DNA from: Leadbetterella byssophila_A
GTDB lineage: Bacteria; Bacteroidota; Bacteroidia; Cytophagales; Spirosomataceae
Assembly (NCBI GenBank): GCA_040394735.1
Contig: JBEBRR010000009.1
Location: 1 to 64,000 of the forward strand
Reading direction: 5' to 3'
Length of the DNA: 64,000 nucleotides
The translations under genes were made by a program, and so were the position numbers. Of this stretch, positions 25,341 through 38,039 are shown piece after piece. The notes under the pieces are model-generated. The model saw only the letters and a list, made by a program, of their open reading frames with translations, did not search any database and was not told the origin of the DNA. Numbering within the stretch: position 1 is the first letter of the stretch; the number at the start of each line of letters is the position of its first letter.

Positions 25341-26636
25341 ATGAATAAGACTTTCAAAGACCTGGGGCTTAATAAACAGCTGATTACGGCTGTAGAGGAA
25401 TTGGGCTATAGCGAACCTACCGAAATCCAGGAAAAGGCCGTTCCGCTGATCATGGCAGGGCATGACGTGCTGGGAATTGCCCAGACGGGTACCGGGAAAA
25501 CGGCAGCCTACCTGTTACCGGTACTGATGAAGGTCAAATATGCACAGGGAAGTAATATGCGGGCCCTGGTTCTGGCGCCTACGCGTGAGCTGGTAATGCA
25601 GATTCACCAGGCAGCTGAGGAGCTGGGCAAATACACCGATCTCCGGATGGTGGCTTTGTACGGAGGACTGGGCCCGAAAACGCAGATTGAAAACCTCAAA
25701 AAGGGGGTGGATGTGATTGTTGCCACGCCGGGAAGGTTCATGGATCTCTACCTTATGGGGGAGATCCCTGTGAAAAGCCTTCAGTACCTGGTGCTTGATG
25801 AGGCAGATAAAATGATGGATATGGGCTTTATGCCCCAGATCCGGAAAATACTGGAGGTCATCCCGAGAAAGAGGAAGAACCTGTTGTTTTCAGCCACATT
25901 TCAACCCCGGGTGGAGTCTCTTTCCGAAGAATTTCTTGAAGCACCCTTAAAGATAGAGATCACGCCTTCTGCCACTGCCGCAGCTACGGTAGAGCAGGCC
26001 CTCTACCGTCTCCCCAATTTTAAAACCAAGATCAACCTCCTGGGGTATTTGTTTGAGAATACAGATATTCAGCGGGCCATCATTTTCTGCAGAACGAAAA
26101 CCGTGGCAGATAATGTGTTTAAATTCCTGGAACGGAAAGTGGTGGGAGCAAAGAATATCCGGGTTTTGCACGCCAATAAAGGTCAAAATACGCGTATCAA
26201 CTCGATTGAAGACTTCAGATCGGGCGAAGTACAGGTGCTGGTGGCTACGGATGTGGCTGCGCGGGGAATTGACGTTTCGGGAGTAAGCCATGTCATTAAC
26301 TTTGATGTACCCCTGATTTATGAGGATTACGTACACAGGATAGGCCGTACCGGGCGTGCAAAAGCTGAGGGAGCGGCATGGACCTTTGTGCTGAAGCATG
26401 AAGAATATCATTTTGCCAAAATAGAGAAGCTGATCCGTACACAGGTTCCTGAGCTGGAGATTCCCCGGGGAGTGAAAATGGAAGAAACCCCCTTTGAAGA
26501 AAGCCAGGAGATGCTGAAAGCCATTGATAACCAGCGAAAGAAAGAGGATCCCACTTTCCAGGGAGCCTTTCACGAAAAAAAAGCAAAGAATCTCAAAGGA
26601 AATTCAAAAGCCCGGCCTTCCCGGAAACGCCGCTAA
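25341..26636 (+). CDS. DEAD-box ATP-dependent RNA helicase
   Basis: Unwinds RNA duplexes, likely in ribosome assembly or mRNA decay. Motifs in order: Q-motif region (about 3-30), Walker A AQTGTGKT (47-54), PTREL, TPGR, DEAD (153-156), SAT (184-186), and HRIGRTGR (about 335). A lysine/arginine-rich tail (about 400-431) probably binds RNA. Length and motifs fit the RhlE/CshA-like group, and I do not assign a specific name. The N-terminus MNKTFKDLGL is where such proteins usually begin, supporting ATG 25341. Confidence 0.95.
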   Translation: MNKTFKDLGLNKQLITAVEELGYSEPTEIQEKAVPLIMAGHDVLGIAQTGTGKTAAYLLPVLMKVKYAQGSNMRALVLAPTRELVMQIHQAAEELGKYTDLRMVALYGGLGPKTQIENLKKGVDVIVATPGRFMDLYLMGEIPVKSLQYLVLDEADKMMDMGFMPQIRKILEVIPRKRKNLLFSATFQPRVESLSEEFLEAPLKIEITPSATAAATVEQALYRLPNFKTKINLLGYLFENTDIQRAIIFCRTKTVADNVFKFLERKVVGAKNIRVLHANKGQNTRINSIEDFRSGEVQVLVATDVAARGIDVSGVSHVINFDVPLIYEDYVHRIGRTGRAKAEGAAWTFVLKHEEYHFAKIEKLIRTQVPELEIPRGVKMEETPFEESQEMLKAIDNQRKKEDPTFQGAFHEKKAKNLKGNSKARPSRKRR

Positions 26637-26702
26637 TTCAATCTTCTGCAATTTAAAAAACTATAAATAAAGGATTTTCTTTAACAAAAGAGTTTTTTTA
26701 TC

Positions 26703-26710
26703 TAATTTTG
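26703..26710 (+). promoter_or_regulatory. putative fusA promoter (-7 element)
   Basis: TAATTTTG matches the -7 consensus exactly, 78 nt before the fusA ATG. The T-rich stretch about 24 nt upstream is a weak -33. The leader contains the pair GAGAAAAGTTCTC, a small inverted repeat. Confidence 0.5.
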
Positions 26711-26788
26711 CAGCCCGAAAGAGAGTATTAAAAGTTTCTATCGAAAAATATCGGAGAAAAGTTCTCCAAAACATTAATATCTATTTAA

Positions 26789-28897
<2,109 letters not shown>

Positions 28898-28922
28898 TCG
28901 TACAAGTTAAGTTTCTGATATA

Positions 28923-28956
28923 AGCGCCCCGGCCTAAAAGCCGGGGCGCTTTTTTT
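28923..28956 (+). terminator. fusA terminator
   Basis: Perfect 11-bp GC-rich arms AGCGCCCCGGC/GCCGGGGCGCT are followed by a T7 run, 25 nt after the stop. From 28957 to the susC start at 29189 I see no gene or convincing promoter. Confidence 0.92.
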
Positions 28957-29188
28957 ATGGTGATCTGCACACGATACCCTCCTTAGCCTGGTTAAGCTAA
29001 CGAAATTAATTTTTATTTCTAATTATTTCAATGTGGAATATGCTTTGTTTCAAGTGGTTTCATTTGCTTAACAATCTCGTAATATTGACGAAATGAAGAA
29101 GTAACATCCCCCTTCTAAATTCGCCTCCGCTTACAGGAGCACTTATCCTCCTGTAACGGGATCATATTTATAATCATTCATCTATTTT

Positions 29189-32100
29189 ATGAAAAACATT
29201 TTCTCCTTAATGCTATGCCTGGGGTTGTTCAGTAACGGGCTGATGGCCCAGAGCCGGACGGTCAGAGGTAAGGTCACAGATCAGGCCGACAGCTCTCCTC
29301 TACCCGGTGTGACGGTACGCGTAAAGGGTACGACCCAGGCTACTCAAACGGATATAAACGGCGATTATTCCCTGCGGGCCGGCAGTGATAATGACATCCT
29401 GATCTTCTCTTTTGTGGGAGTAAATACCGTGGAAGAAGCCGTTGGAAACCGGACAGTGGTGAATGTGGCATTGGCTACCAATAATGCCGTGCTGAATGAG
29501 GTGGTGGTGGTAGGCTACGGTACCCAGAAAAAGGTGAACCTGACCGGGGCCGTAGACCAGGTGGGAGGAGAGGTCTTCGAAGGAAGGGTTCTGCCCAATG
29601 TCTCCCAGATGCTGATGGGGGCGGTGCCTAACCTGAACATCAACCTGGCTGACGGAAAACCCACCCGTTCCCCTTCATTTAACATCCGGGGTACCACCTC
29701 AATTGGTCAGGGAGGGTCTGCCCTGATCATCATTGACGGGGTGGAAGGCGACCCGTCTACACTGAACCCGAATGACATTGAATCAGTTTCCGTATTGAAA
29801 GATGCTTCTTCAGCAGCCGTTTATGGTTCGAGGGGTACTTACGGGGTGGTGCTGATCACTACTAAAAATGCCCGGAAAGGCCAGGCCAGCGTCACCTATT
29901 CCGGTAACTTCTCTGTCCAGGAGCAGGCCAATACGCCCAATTTTGTCAAAGACGGACTCGTATTTGCCGAGCATTTTTTTGAGGCATATAATGCATGGAA
30001 TAACTACTCGTCTATTCCGGCCCGGTTAAACAAAACCCAGACTTTCACGCTGGCCTGGCTGGAAGAGTTCGGAAGGAGAAAAGCAGCGGGAACTGATGAG
30101 CCGGTTACGGTAGATCAGAACGGAAACTACGTGTACTACGCCAGTGAAGATTATTACACCGCACTGATCCGTAAAACCACGGCCGCCAGAGACCACAATA
30201 TTTCCATCAGCGGGAATACGGATAAAGCCGACTTCTACTTATCCGGAAGGTACTATGGCTCAGACGGTATTTTCAGGTACAATCCGGACGAATACGGCAG
30301 CTACAGCCTGAGGGCAAAGGGTGGGGTTAATGTAACGAACTGGCTGAGGGTGACCAATAATATCGACTTCTCCGCTATCCGCTATCATAACCCGCAAACC
30401 GCCGGGGAAGGGGGGAACATTTTCAGGAACATTGCCGATGAAGGACATACTTCAGCCCCTATCTTTAACCCTGACGGTACGCTATCATTTCCGGCAGCCT
30501 ATACCATCGGTGATTTTATTTATGGGAAAAACGGCTCGGATGCAGGGACCAATAACCTCAGGAACACTACTGCATTTGAAACGAAGTTCTTCCGCAATAC
30601 CTTCCGGGTAAAGGGCGACTTTACATTCAGAAACCGGGATTATGACGTAACCACCGTTCTGCTTCCGGTGCCCTACAGCACAAAGGAGGGAGTGATCACC
30701 TACCTGAGAACTTCCATGAACGACCGTATCACCAATAACAAGCAAACCAACCGCTACCTGTTTGCCAACCTGTACGGTGAATACGAAAATACCTTTGCCA
30801 CGAAGCACTATTTCAAAGGCCTGGTGGGGTATAATTATGAGCAGCAAACCTATAACTCCACCAGCATTGCCAAAAACGGCCTGCTGACCGAAAACACGGA
30901 AAATATCAACCTGGCGCTGGGGAGCTCGGTAACAGCTACCGCCGGGTACAACAAATACCGCCTGGCCGGGGTTTTTGCAAGGGGCAATTACATCTTTGCC
31001 GATAAATACCTGCTTGAGCTCAACGGGCGGTATGACGGCTCGTCTAAGTTTCCGGGGAATTCCCAATGGGGCTTTTTCCCTTCGGTATCTGCCGGCTGGA
31101 GAATTTCCGGGGAGAGCTTCTGGAATGTCAGTCCCAAGGCTATTTCCGACCTGAAGCTGAGATACTCCTTTGGTGCGCTGGGCAATGGTAATATCAGTCC
31201 GTATGCCTACCTTGACCTGTACGGGATCAGCACTTCAGGGCGTGTTCTTGACGGCCTGAGAAACCCATCCACAAGTGCCCCGGGGGTAATTCCGGATAAC
31301 CTGACCTGGGAAACTGCCCGGACCTCCAATATAGGGATCGACGTGGCGGCATTAAACAACAAGCTGATCTTCACGGCTGATGTTTACGTACGGAAAACGC
31401 TGGATATGTACACCGTGGGCCAGACCCTTCCGGATGTTTTCGGTGCCGGATCGCCCAAAGGAAACTACGCCGACCTCACCACCCGGGGTTTTGAAATGAC
31501 CTTAGGTTACACCAATCATTTTAACATGGCCGACAAACTGTTCAAATACAATGTAAAAGCTACCCTGGCCGATTATGTGACCAAAATTGACCGGTACAAT
31601 AACCAGACCGGCGCATTAAGTGATTACTACGTGGGCCAGACCCTAGGTGAGATCTGGGGATATGAGACCTACGGATTGTTCCGGTCACAGGAAGAAATTG
31701 ATTCCGCTCCCTCGCAGATCCTGCTGAAATCATCGAACTCCGGTAAGTATTACCCTGGAGACATCCGTTTCGTGGATCTGAACAATGACGGCGTAATTGA
31801 CTATGGCGATAACACCATTTACAACCCGGGCGACCGGAAGGTGATCGGTAACAAAGACCCCCGGTACATTTACAGTTTCCAGGGAAGCGCAGACTGGAGT
31901 AACTTTTTCCTGTCTTTCTTCTTCCAGGGGGTAGGAAAGCAGGACTGGTACCCCGGCAACGAGGCGATTTTCTGGGGACAATACAACCGTCCGTATAACA
32001 AGCTGCCCGAGTGGCATCTGAACAACTACTGGACAGAGGATAACCCGGAGGCCTACCTGCCCCGGTATGCCGGTTACAATACCCACTTTAAACAGACACC

Positions 32101-32383
32101 GCAGACCCGTTACCTGCAGAACGTGGCTTACTTCCGTCTGAAAAACCTGCAGGTAGGCTACTCCTTACCGCAGAGCCTGGTGTCAAAAGTGAAAGCTAAA
32201 AATATCCGGCTGGGTCTTTCGGGAGAGAACCTCTTCACCTGGTCTCCCCTGTATAAGAGAACCCGGGATATTGACGTGGCGAATATCGGGGTGTCTGACC
32301 CGGACATTAACTCCGGCCATGGAGACGGGTTCAACTACCCGACTCTCCGCACCTACAGCTTTAACATACTGGTTAACTTTTAA
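29189..32383 (+). CDS. SusC-type TonB-dependent receptor (locus 2)
   Basis: Outer-membrane glycan importer of 1064 residues. In order: signal peptide (about 1-20, LMAQ), CarboxypepD_reg domain (about 24-100, VRGKVTDQADSSPLPGVTVR), plug (about 108-230, with VVVGYGTQKKVNLTGAV and VYGSRGTYGVVLITTK), and barrel to a terminal phenylalanine (ILVNF). It is upstream of a SusD gene that starts immediately at its stop. Substrate class is unknown; the nearest enzymes are an EEP-fold hydrolase and a GH5. Confidence 0.93.
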   Translation: MKNIFSLMLCLGLFSNGLMAQSRTVRGKVTDQADSSPLPGVTVRVKGTTQATQTDINGDYSLRAGSDNDILIFSFVGVNTVEEAVGNRTVVNVALATNNAVLNEVVVVGYGTQKKVNLTGAVDQVGGEVFEGRVLPNVSQMLMGAVPNLNINLADGKPTRSPSFNIRGTTSIGQGGSALIIIDGVEGDPSTLNPNDIESVSVLKDASSAAVYGSRGTYGVVLITTKNARKGQASVTYSGNFSVQEQANTPNFVKDGLVFAEHFFEAYNAWNNYSSIPARLNKTQTFTLAWLEEFGRRKAAGTDEPVTVDQNGNYVYYASEDYYTALIRKTTAARDHNISISGNTDKADFYLSGRYYGSDGIFRYNPDEYGSYSLRAKGGVNVTNWLRVTNNIDFSAIRYHNPQTAGEGGNIFRNIADEGHTSAPIFNPDGTLSFPAAYTIGDFIYGKNGSDAGTNNLRNTTAFETKFFRNTFRVKGDFTFRNRDYDVTTVLLPVPYSTKEGVITYLRTSMNDRITNNKQTNRYLFANLYGEYENTFATKHYFKGLVGYNYEQQTYNSTSIAKNGLLTENTENINLALGSSVTATAGYNKYRLAGVFARGNYIFADKYLLELNGRYDGSSKFPGNSQWGFFPSVSAGWRISGESFWNVSPKAISDLKLRYSFGALGNGNISPYAYLDLYGISTSGRVLDGLRNPSTSAPGVIPDNLTWETARTSNIGIDVAALNNKLIFTADVYVRKTLDMYTVGQTLPDVFGAGSPKGNYADLTTRGFEMTLGYTNHFNMADKLFKYNVKATLADYVTKIDRYNNQTGALSDYYVGQTLGEIWGYETYGLFRSQEEIDSAPSQILLKSSNSGKYYPGDIRFVDLNNDGVIDYGDNTIYNPGDRKVIGNKDPRYIYSFQGSADWSNFFLSFFFQGVGKQDWYPGNEAIFWGQYNRPYNKLPEWHLNNYWTEDNPEAYLPRYAGYNTHFKQTPQTRYLQNVAYFRLKNLQVGYSLPQSLVSKVKAKNIRLGLSGENLFTWSPLYKRTRDIDVANIGVSDPDINSGHGDGFNYPTLRTYSFNILVNF

Positions 32384-32397
32384 TGAGCTTTAAAGAG

Positions 32398-34158
32398 ATG
32401 AAAAAGATACTATATTCCCTGTTGGTTCTGTGTGTGCTGACTTCGTGTGAACTGGAAGAGTTACCGAAGGCATCGGCCAGTGAGAGTGATATCTTCGGTA
32501 CCGAAAGTGGTCTGAAGACCTACAGCTATTCTTTCTATAATGATCTTCCGTCAGGCACTACCGCGTACAGGCTGGACGCCATGGCTGATTACGGAGCAGT
32601 CAATAACCTGAACAATTTTCTCCGGAACGGGGCTTACAGCGCTGAAACCAGCTCCGGCTGGTCGTGGTCGGCCCTCCGCAACATTAACCATTTCATTGTG
32701 AAGAATACCCATGAAAATGTTAACCCTTCCGTGAGAAATCATTATAACGGCCTGGCCCGTTTTTTCAGAGCCTATTTCTACTATGACAAGCTGGTTACTT
32801 TCGGCGATGTGCCCTGGATTGATAAGCCCATCGGCGTGGAAGAAGAAGAGCTGCTTTTCGCTAAAAGAGATTCAAGAACGCTGATCATCGATAAGATCAT
32901 CGAAGACCTGGATTATGCTTACGAGAACATAACTACTACGTCTTCTGACGGTTCTACTGTTACCCGGTGGGCAGCACTGGCTTTCAAGTCGAGGGTAGCG
33001 CTGTTTGAAGGGACTTACCGGAAATACCATACGAATCTTAACCTGCAATCTACTGCCGGAAAGTACCTGCAGGCGGCGGCCGATGCGGCTACAGAGCTGA
33101 TGGAAAAAGGACCTCACCGGCTGAATACGGCCCAGGGAGTTACAGGTTCCCAGCGGCAGCTCTTTATCAGTGACACCCCGGTGACCAGCGAGGTAATCCT
33201 TGCGGTGGTTTTGAGTAAAGATTTAGCGGTGCTGGGTGACGCTAACTGGTGGTGGACCTCCGCCACTTACGGCCCGCGGTACAGCCTGGTGCGTCCGTTC
33301 ATTAATACCATTCTGAATATCGACGGCACACCGTATACTTCCAGAGCCGCTTACCTCTCGGAGACATTCCAGGAAGAGACCGAAGGGCGCGATTACCGCC
33401 TGGCTCAGCTGATCCGTACACCGGGCTATAAGCGGGAGGGAGCCGGCGCGGCGCCCAATTTTGCCAGCTTTACGTATACCGGATACCAGCCGATCAAATA
33501 TGCTTTAGACGGTACGGTTTATGATAACTCCGGATTGAATACCAATTCTATCCCGCTGATCCGGTACGCTGAAGTTCTTCTGAACTTTGCCGAAGCCAAA
33601 GCGGAGCTGGGTACGCTGAGCGATGCCGACTGGGCAAAATCTATCGGAGCGCTGAGAGCAAGGGCCGGGGTAACGGGCGGGCTGAACGCCTTACCCGTGC
33701 AGGTAGATAAATATTTACAAAATACCTTCTTTCCCAACATATCCGACCCGGTTTTACTGGAGGTGAGACGGGAAAGACAGGTAGAGCTGGCCCTGGAAGG
33801 TTTCCGTTTTAATGACCTGAAGCGCTGGAAGCGGGGAGAGCTAATGGCCGAATTGCAGTGGTCAGGGATCTATGTCCCGGCTTTAAATGAGCTCATGGAC
33901 CTGGATAAAGACGGCAAGCCCGATGTACTGTTCTACGACGGAGCCACCACGGCACCGTCCGTTCCTGCCGGGGTGGCACGGGTGGCCATCGGGGGAAGCG
34001 CCAATAATTTCCAGACCCTCACCGCAGACAAGCACCTGGAATGGTTTAAGGCCCAGACCCGTACGTGGTATCCTGACGGCCGCCAGTATTTATACCCTAT
34101 ACCGGCATCTGCCATTGTTAAGAACAAGAACCTGGAGCAAAATCCGGGGTGGGAATGA
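32398..34158 (+). CDS. SusD-like glycan-binding lipoprotein (locus 2)
   Basis: Surface glycan-binding partner of the preceding SusC, 586 residues from ATG 32398. That start gives a clean lipoprotein signal (MKKILYSLLVLCVLTSC, Cys17). An in-frame ATG at 32383 overlaps the susC stop by 1 nt but adds five polar residues before the signal. SusD/RagB signatures are the mid-protein NHYNGLARFFRAYFYYDKL and the C-terminal RRERQVELALEGFRFNDLKR. The protein ends close to YPIPASAIVKNKNLEQNPGW, typical of the family. Confidence 0.92.
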   Translation: MKKILYSLLVLCVLTSCELEELPKASASESDIFGTESGLKTYSYSFYNDLPSGTTAYRLDAMADYGAVNNLNNFLRNGAYSAETSSGWSWSALRNINHFIVKNTHENVNPSVRNHYNGLARFFRAYFYYDKLVTFGDVPWIDKPIGVEEEELLFAKRDSRTLIIDKIIEDLDYAYENITTTSSDGSTVTRWAALAFKSRVALFEGTYRKYHTNLNLQSTAGKYLQAAADAATELMEKGPHRLNTAQGVTGSQRQLFISDTPVTSEVILAVVLSKDLAVLGDANWWWTSATYGPRYSLVRPFINTILNIDGTPYTSRAAYLSETFQEETEGRDYRLAQLIRTPGYKREGAGAAPNFASFTYTGYQPIKYALDGTVYDNSGLNTNSIPLIRYAEVLLNFAEAKAELGTLSDADWAKSIGALRARAGVTGGLNALPVQVDKYLQNTFFPNISDPVLLEVRRERQVELALEGFRFNDLKRWKRGELMAELQWSGIYVPALNELMDLDKDGKPDVLFYDGATTAPSVPAGVARVAIGGSANNFQTLTADKHLEWFKAQTRTWYPDGRQYLYPIPASAIVKNKNLEQNPGWE

Positions 34159-34216
34159 TTGATTCATTTACCGGGGGAGCCTGAGCTTCCCCGGTAAGCT
34201 AAATAAACGGTAAGAA

Positions 34217-35050
34217 ATGAAATTGAAAGTAATACTGATACTATTCCTTTTCGCAGGTCCTGCTCACCTCTTTGCGCAGAAAGAGATCATAGTGGCTTCC
34301 TTCAATCTCCGGATGAACACCGAAAAAGACGGGATAAACGCCTGGCCCAACCGCAAGGAAATGGTTAAGGCGCTGGTAAGATACCATGAGTTTGACCTGA
34401 TGGGTACCCAGGAGGGCTTCAGAAGCCAGCTGGAAGATATAGCGGAACTGAAGGAGTTTGCCTTCACCGGCGCCGGGCGTGATGATGGCCGGCAGGCGGG
34501 AGAGCACTCCGCTATTTTTTACAAAAAAGACCGGTTCACGCTGCTGGAGTCGGGTGACTTCTGGCTGAGCGAAACACCGGACAAGCCGGGAAAAGGCTGG
34601 GATGCCACCTGCTGCAACCGGATCGCCTCCTGGGCGAAGTTCAGAGACCGGAAGTCGAAGAAGACATTTTACTTTTTTAATGTGCATTTCGATCACCAGG
34701 GCGTGGTGGCCCGCAGGGAATCAGGCAAGCTGATGGTGGAAAAGATCAGGGCAATAGCCGGCAAATCTCCGGTGATACTGACGGGGGATCTGAACTCTGT
34801 TCCGGAAACCGAACAGATAAAAAGAATAGAAGAACGGCTGAATGACGCATACAGGGTTTCCGAAGAGCCGCCCTACGGACCGGGAGGCACGGCAAACGGA
34901 TTCAGGCTGGATGCGCCGTTAAAGAACCGGATAGATTACATTTTTGTCAGCCCGGGCATTACCGTGCTGAAATATGGAGCACTATCTGATCATAAAGATC
35001 TCAGGTACCCGTCCGATCATCTGCCTGTGGCAGCAAAGGTGCGGTTTTGA
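34217..35050 (+). CDS. secreted endonuclease/exonuclease/phosphatase-fold hydrolase
   Basis: A 277-residue protein with signal peptide (about 1-20) and an EEP (DNase I-like) fold. Metal and catalytic residues are visible: FNLRMN near the start, GTQEG, the histidine in FNVHFDHQG, LTGDLNS, and the terminal SDHLPV motif. Such proteins attached to susCD pairs act as secreted phosphodiesterases or sphingomyelinase-like enzymes, but the substrate cannot be read from the sequence. It starts 58 nt after susD and is probably in that operon. Confidence 0.88.
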   Translation: MKLKVILILFLFAGPAHLFAQKEIIVASFNLRMNTEKDGINAWPNRKEMVKALVRYHEFDLMGTQEGFRSQLEDIAELKEFAFTGAGRDDGRQAGEHSAIFYKKDRFTLLESGDFWLSETPDKPGKGWDATCCNRIASWAKFRDRKSKKTFYFFNVHFDHQGVVARRESGKLMVEKIRAIAGKSPVILTGDLNSVPETEQIKRIEERLNDAYRVSEEPPYGPGGTANGFRLDAPLKNRIDYIFVSPGITVLKYGALSDHKDLRYPSDHLPVAAKVRF

Positions 35051-35202
35051 ATCGCATTAAGGGGTTTTTCAGGGGCGGGCCGGAAGTGGCCTGTCCCCTG
35101 AGCCTGTATTGCATTATTTTAATGTTAAATCATTTGCGCTATTCTTAACAATTTGAAAATACTGGAAAGTGCCGGCTTAAAACTCAGTTAACACACCGGG
35201 GA

Positions 35203-35210
35203 TAATTTTG
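35203..35210 (+). promoter_or_regulatory. putative -7 element of the TonB receptor gene
   Basis: TAATTTTG lies 23 nt before the ATG. No clear -33 TTTG is seen at the expected distance. Confidence 0.4.
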
Positions 35211-35233
35211 CGGAGAATTTCAGAATATCAAAT

Positions 35234-38005
35234 ATGTATAAGAACGTTTTTAGCTGTTTAACTTTTTTATTTGCTGCATTTTACGGGCATGCGCAGACCG
35301 GTTCCGTTACCGGGATCATCACTGACGCCCAGTCGCAGGAAACGCTCATTGGCGTAACCATACGGGCGGAAGGAGCCAGTAAAGGGGCCGCCACGGATGT
35401 GGAAGGCAAGTTCAGGCTGACAGAGCTGGCCGCCGGCAGCCATACCTTAACGGTTTCCTACGTAGGATACAAATCACTGAAAGTAGAAGATGTAAAGATT
35501 GAAGCCGGAAAAACCACCGAGCTGAGTATCACTCTCCAGGCTGATTTCGGCATGCTGGAAGAGGTGGTGGTAACGGCCCGGGTGGATAAAGGCAGCAGCC
35601 TGGCCCTGATCAATGACCGCAAGCTTTCGTCTCTGGTTCTTCAAAAAGTAGGCTCGGAAGAGCTGAGCCTCAAGGGGATCGGCAACGTGGGCGAAGGCCT
35701 GAAGAAAGTAGTGGGCGTCGCCATGGTAGGGGATAAGTCGCTCTTTGTAAGAGGGCTGGGTGACCGCTACAATAATGCCACGCTGAACGGACTGCCTATC
35801 CCGTCTACCAATCCCGATGTAAAACTTATTCCCCTGGATATTTTCCCTACCTCCATTGTCAAGAACATTGAGGTGCTGAAATCGTATAACCCGGTGTATT
35901 ACGGCGACTTTTCAGGAGGAACCATTGACATCGTAACCCGTGATTACCCCGAGAAGGGATTCACGAAACTTTCCCTGTCGGCCGGCTATAACTCCATTTC
36001 CACAGGCAAAGAATTCCTGGGCAAAAAAAGAGGGTTTCCCGATTTACTGGGGTTTGCCCGGAACGGACGCAGCATGCCCGACCTGGTAGCCAACAGCGGG
36101 GCATATGACTCCTATTATAACGATAACGTGGATCCCGGTTTCAAAACACCTTTTGCACCCCATGTTTATACAGCACCGGTAAATACAGGCATTTCCTTCT
36201 CTTCAGGAAACCGGTACCTGCTGAACAATAACCGTACTTTCGGTTACCTCCTGACGGTGAGCAACAGCAATGAGTATGCCTATCAGCCCGGCAAAGCAGC
36301 CTGGTTTAACGCCCAGCAGGATGCCATCTATGACTTTACTACCGAAGATTATTTCTACAAGACCAATACCTCGGCGCTCCTGAGCCTTTATCTGAAGGCC
36401 AGCCCGAAGACCCATATGTCAGTGACCGGTCTTTTTGTGAACGATTCACGTGATGGTGTGCAGGACAACTATGGCGAGAACTGGGACCTGGGCCCGATTT
36501 ACGGCCGCAGAAATACCCTGATCCAGAATACCCTGGCTACCGGCCAGGTGAGCGTGAATCACCGGCTGACCGATATCTGGACGCTTTCGGGCTCGGCCGG
36601 TTATACCAAGACCGTGGGAAGTATCCCGGATCGTGCCCAGATCATGGTGGAATCAAGAGGCGGAGAAGTTCCCCAGTACCAGTTTTCACCCAACGGTATT
36701 ACCGATATCAACCGCTTTTTTGCGGATCTTCACGACCATGACATGGCCACACACATCAACTCCCATGTGAAGCCGGGAGGTGTTTTTAACGAGATCAACT
36801 TCGGATTTGACGCAAGGTATAAAAAGAGAAAATTTGATGCCCGCCAGATTGATGCGGATGTGAAAAGTATCCGGACCCTGTTTACCCTGGATGAACTGGA
36901 TGAAGTATTATCTTCCTCAAAGCTGGGCCTGGGAAATGCATCTACCTGGAGATATAAAGAGGTGCCTAATGAGCAGAACCGCTACCGTTCGGAAATGCAG
37001 ATTTATGCGCCTTATATCAGCGCTAATTTTATCTGGGCTGAAAAGTGGAATCTTACGGCCGGTTTACGTTTCGAGAAATCTATTCAGAGCACCGATTATA
37101 AGCTGGACCGCGATGTGGTAACTGCTCCGTACCGGAACAATACCATCAACGGCAATGACCTGCTGCCCAGTGTAACATTAAAATATTCGCTTACTCCCAA
37201 TTCCAGCCTGATCCTGGCGGGTAGCAAAACCATATCACGCCCGCTGTTTACGGAGGCTGCTCCTTTCCGGTACAATGAATCGGCCGGTACCGCCCAGCGG
37301 CAGGGAAACCAGTACCTGAAGAACGGCTCGAACTACAATGCCGATCTGAGGTATGACATTTTCCCTAACCCGGGAGAAATCATCTCTTTCTCGGTATTCG
37401 GGAAGCGCCTGGTAGATCCTATTGAGCTGGTCAGGCTGAATGGTTCGGAACCCATGTTCTCTTATGTCAACTCTGACCGTGCCGTAGTAGCCGGGATAGA
37501 AGTAGAGTTGAACAAGAACCTGGGAAGCTTGCTGGGAGCCTCGGCCCTCCGTGACTTCTCCGTAGGTCTGAACGGTTCTTACCTGTACTCGCAGGTGGAG
37601 TTTGATGAAGACAAGCTGGATAAGAAAGGGGTGCCTTTTTATCCGACTAACTTCAAAAGACCGCTTTTCGGAGCTTCTCCCTACCTGGTCAATGCCGACC
37701 TGATGTACCGGGCCAACTGGTCGGAGAAAAGCGCTACCAGCTTCAGCTTAACCTATAATGTTTTCGGGAAGCGCCTGTTTATTGCCGGTGCGCAGGGTAC
37801 AGGAGATATCTATGAGATGCCGGTGAACACACTGAATTTCAATATCAATAATACCCTGTCGAAGAATGTGGAACTGAAGCTGGGCTTCCATAACCTCCTC
37901 AATCCGAACATCGTGTATAACCAGGAGTTTGACACCAATGACCTGGAATACATGAACATCCGGAAGGGAATTTCGGTCAATGCAACACTGAGTTATTCAT
38001 TTTAA
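35234..38005 (+). CDS. TonB-dependent receptor with CarboxypepD_reg domain
   Basis: Outer-membrane receptor of 923 residues, distinct from SusC. A signal peptide (about 1-20) precedes a CarboxypepD_reg domain (about 22-110) and a plug (about 130-240) containing LFVRGLGDRYNNATLNGLP. That VRGLGDRY motif is characteristic of a receptor group often followed by a lipoprotein, as here. The barrel ends in NATLSYSF. The following beta-helix lipoprotein gene starts 34 nt later and is probably its surface partner. The ligand is unknown. Confidence 0.9.
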   Translation: MYKNVFSCLTFLFAAFYGHAQTGSVTGIITDAQSQETLIGVTIRAEGASKGAATDVEGKFRLTELAAGSHTLTVSYVGYKSLKVEDVKIEAGKTTELSITLQADFGMLEEVVVTARVDKGSSLALINDRKLSSLVLQKVGSEELSLKGIGNVGEGLKKVVGVAMVGDKSLFVRGLGDRYNNATLNGLPIPSTNPDVKLIPLDIFPTSIVKNIEVLKSYNPVYYGDFSGGTIDIVTRDYPEKGFTKLSLSAGYNSISTGKEFLGKKRGFPDLLGFARNGRSMPDLVANSGAYDSYYNDNVDPGFKTPFAPHVYTAPVNTGISFSSGNRYLLNNNRTFGYLLTVSNSNEYAYQPGKAAWFNAQQDAIYDFTTEDYFYKTNTSALLSLYLKASPKTHMSVTGLFVNDSRDGVQDNYGENWDLGPIYGRRNTLIQNTLATGQVSVNHRLTDIWTLSGSAGYTKTVGSIPDRAQIMVESRGGEVPQYQFSPNGITDINRFFADLHDHDMATHINSHVKPGGVFNEINFGFDARYKKRKFDARQIDADVKSIRTLFTLDELDEVLSSSKLGLGNASTWRYKEVPNEQNRYRSEMQIYAPYISANFIWAEKWNLTAGLRFEKSIQSTDYKLDRDVVTAPYRNNTINGNDLLPSVTLKYSLTPNSSLILAGSKTISRPLFTEAAPFRYNESAGTAQRQGNQYLKNGSNYNADLRYDIFPNPGEIISFSVFGKRLVDPIELVRLNGSEPMFSYVNSDRAVVAGIEVELNKNLGSLLGASALRDFSVGLNGSYLYSQVEFDEDKLDKKGVPFYPTNFKRPLFGASPYLVNADLMYRANWSEKSATSFSLTYNVFGKRLFIAGAQGTGDIYEMPVNTLNFNINNTLSKNVELKLGFHNLLNPNIVYNQEFDTNDLEYMNIRKGISVNATLSYSF

Positions 38006-38039
38006 AAAACAAATAAGGAATTAACTAAAACTAAATTTT

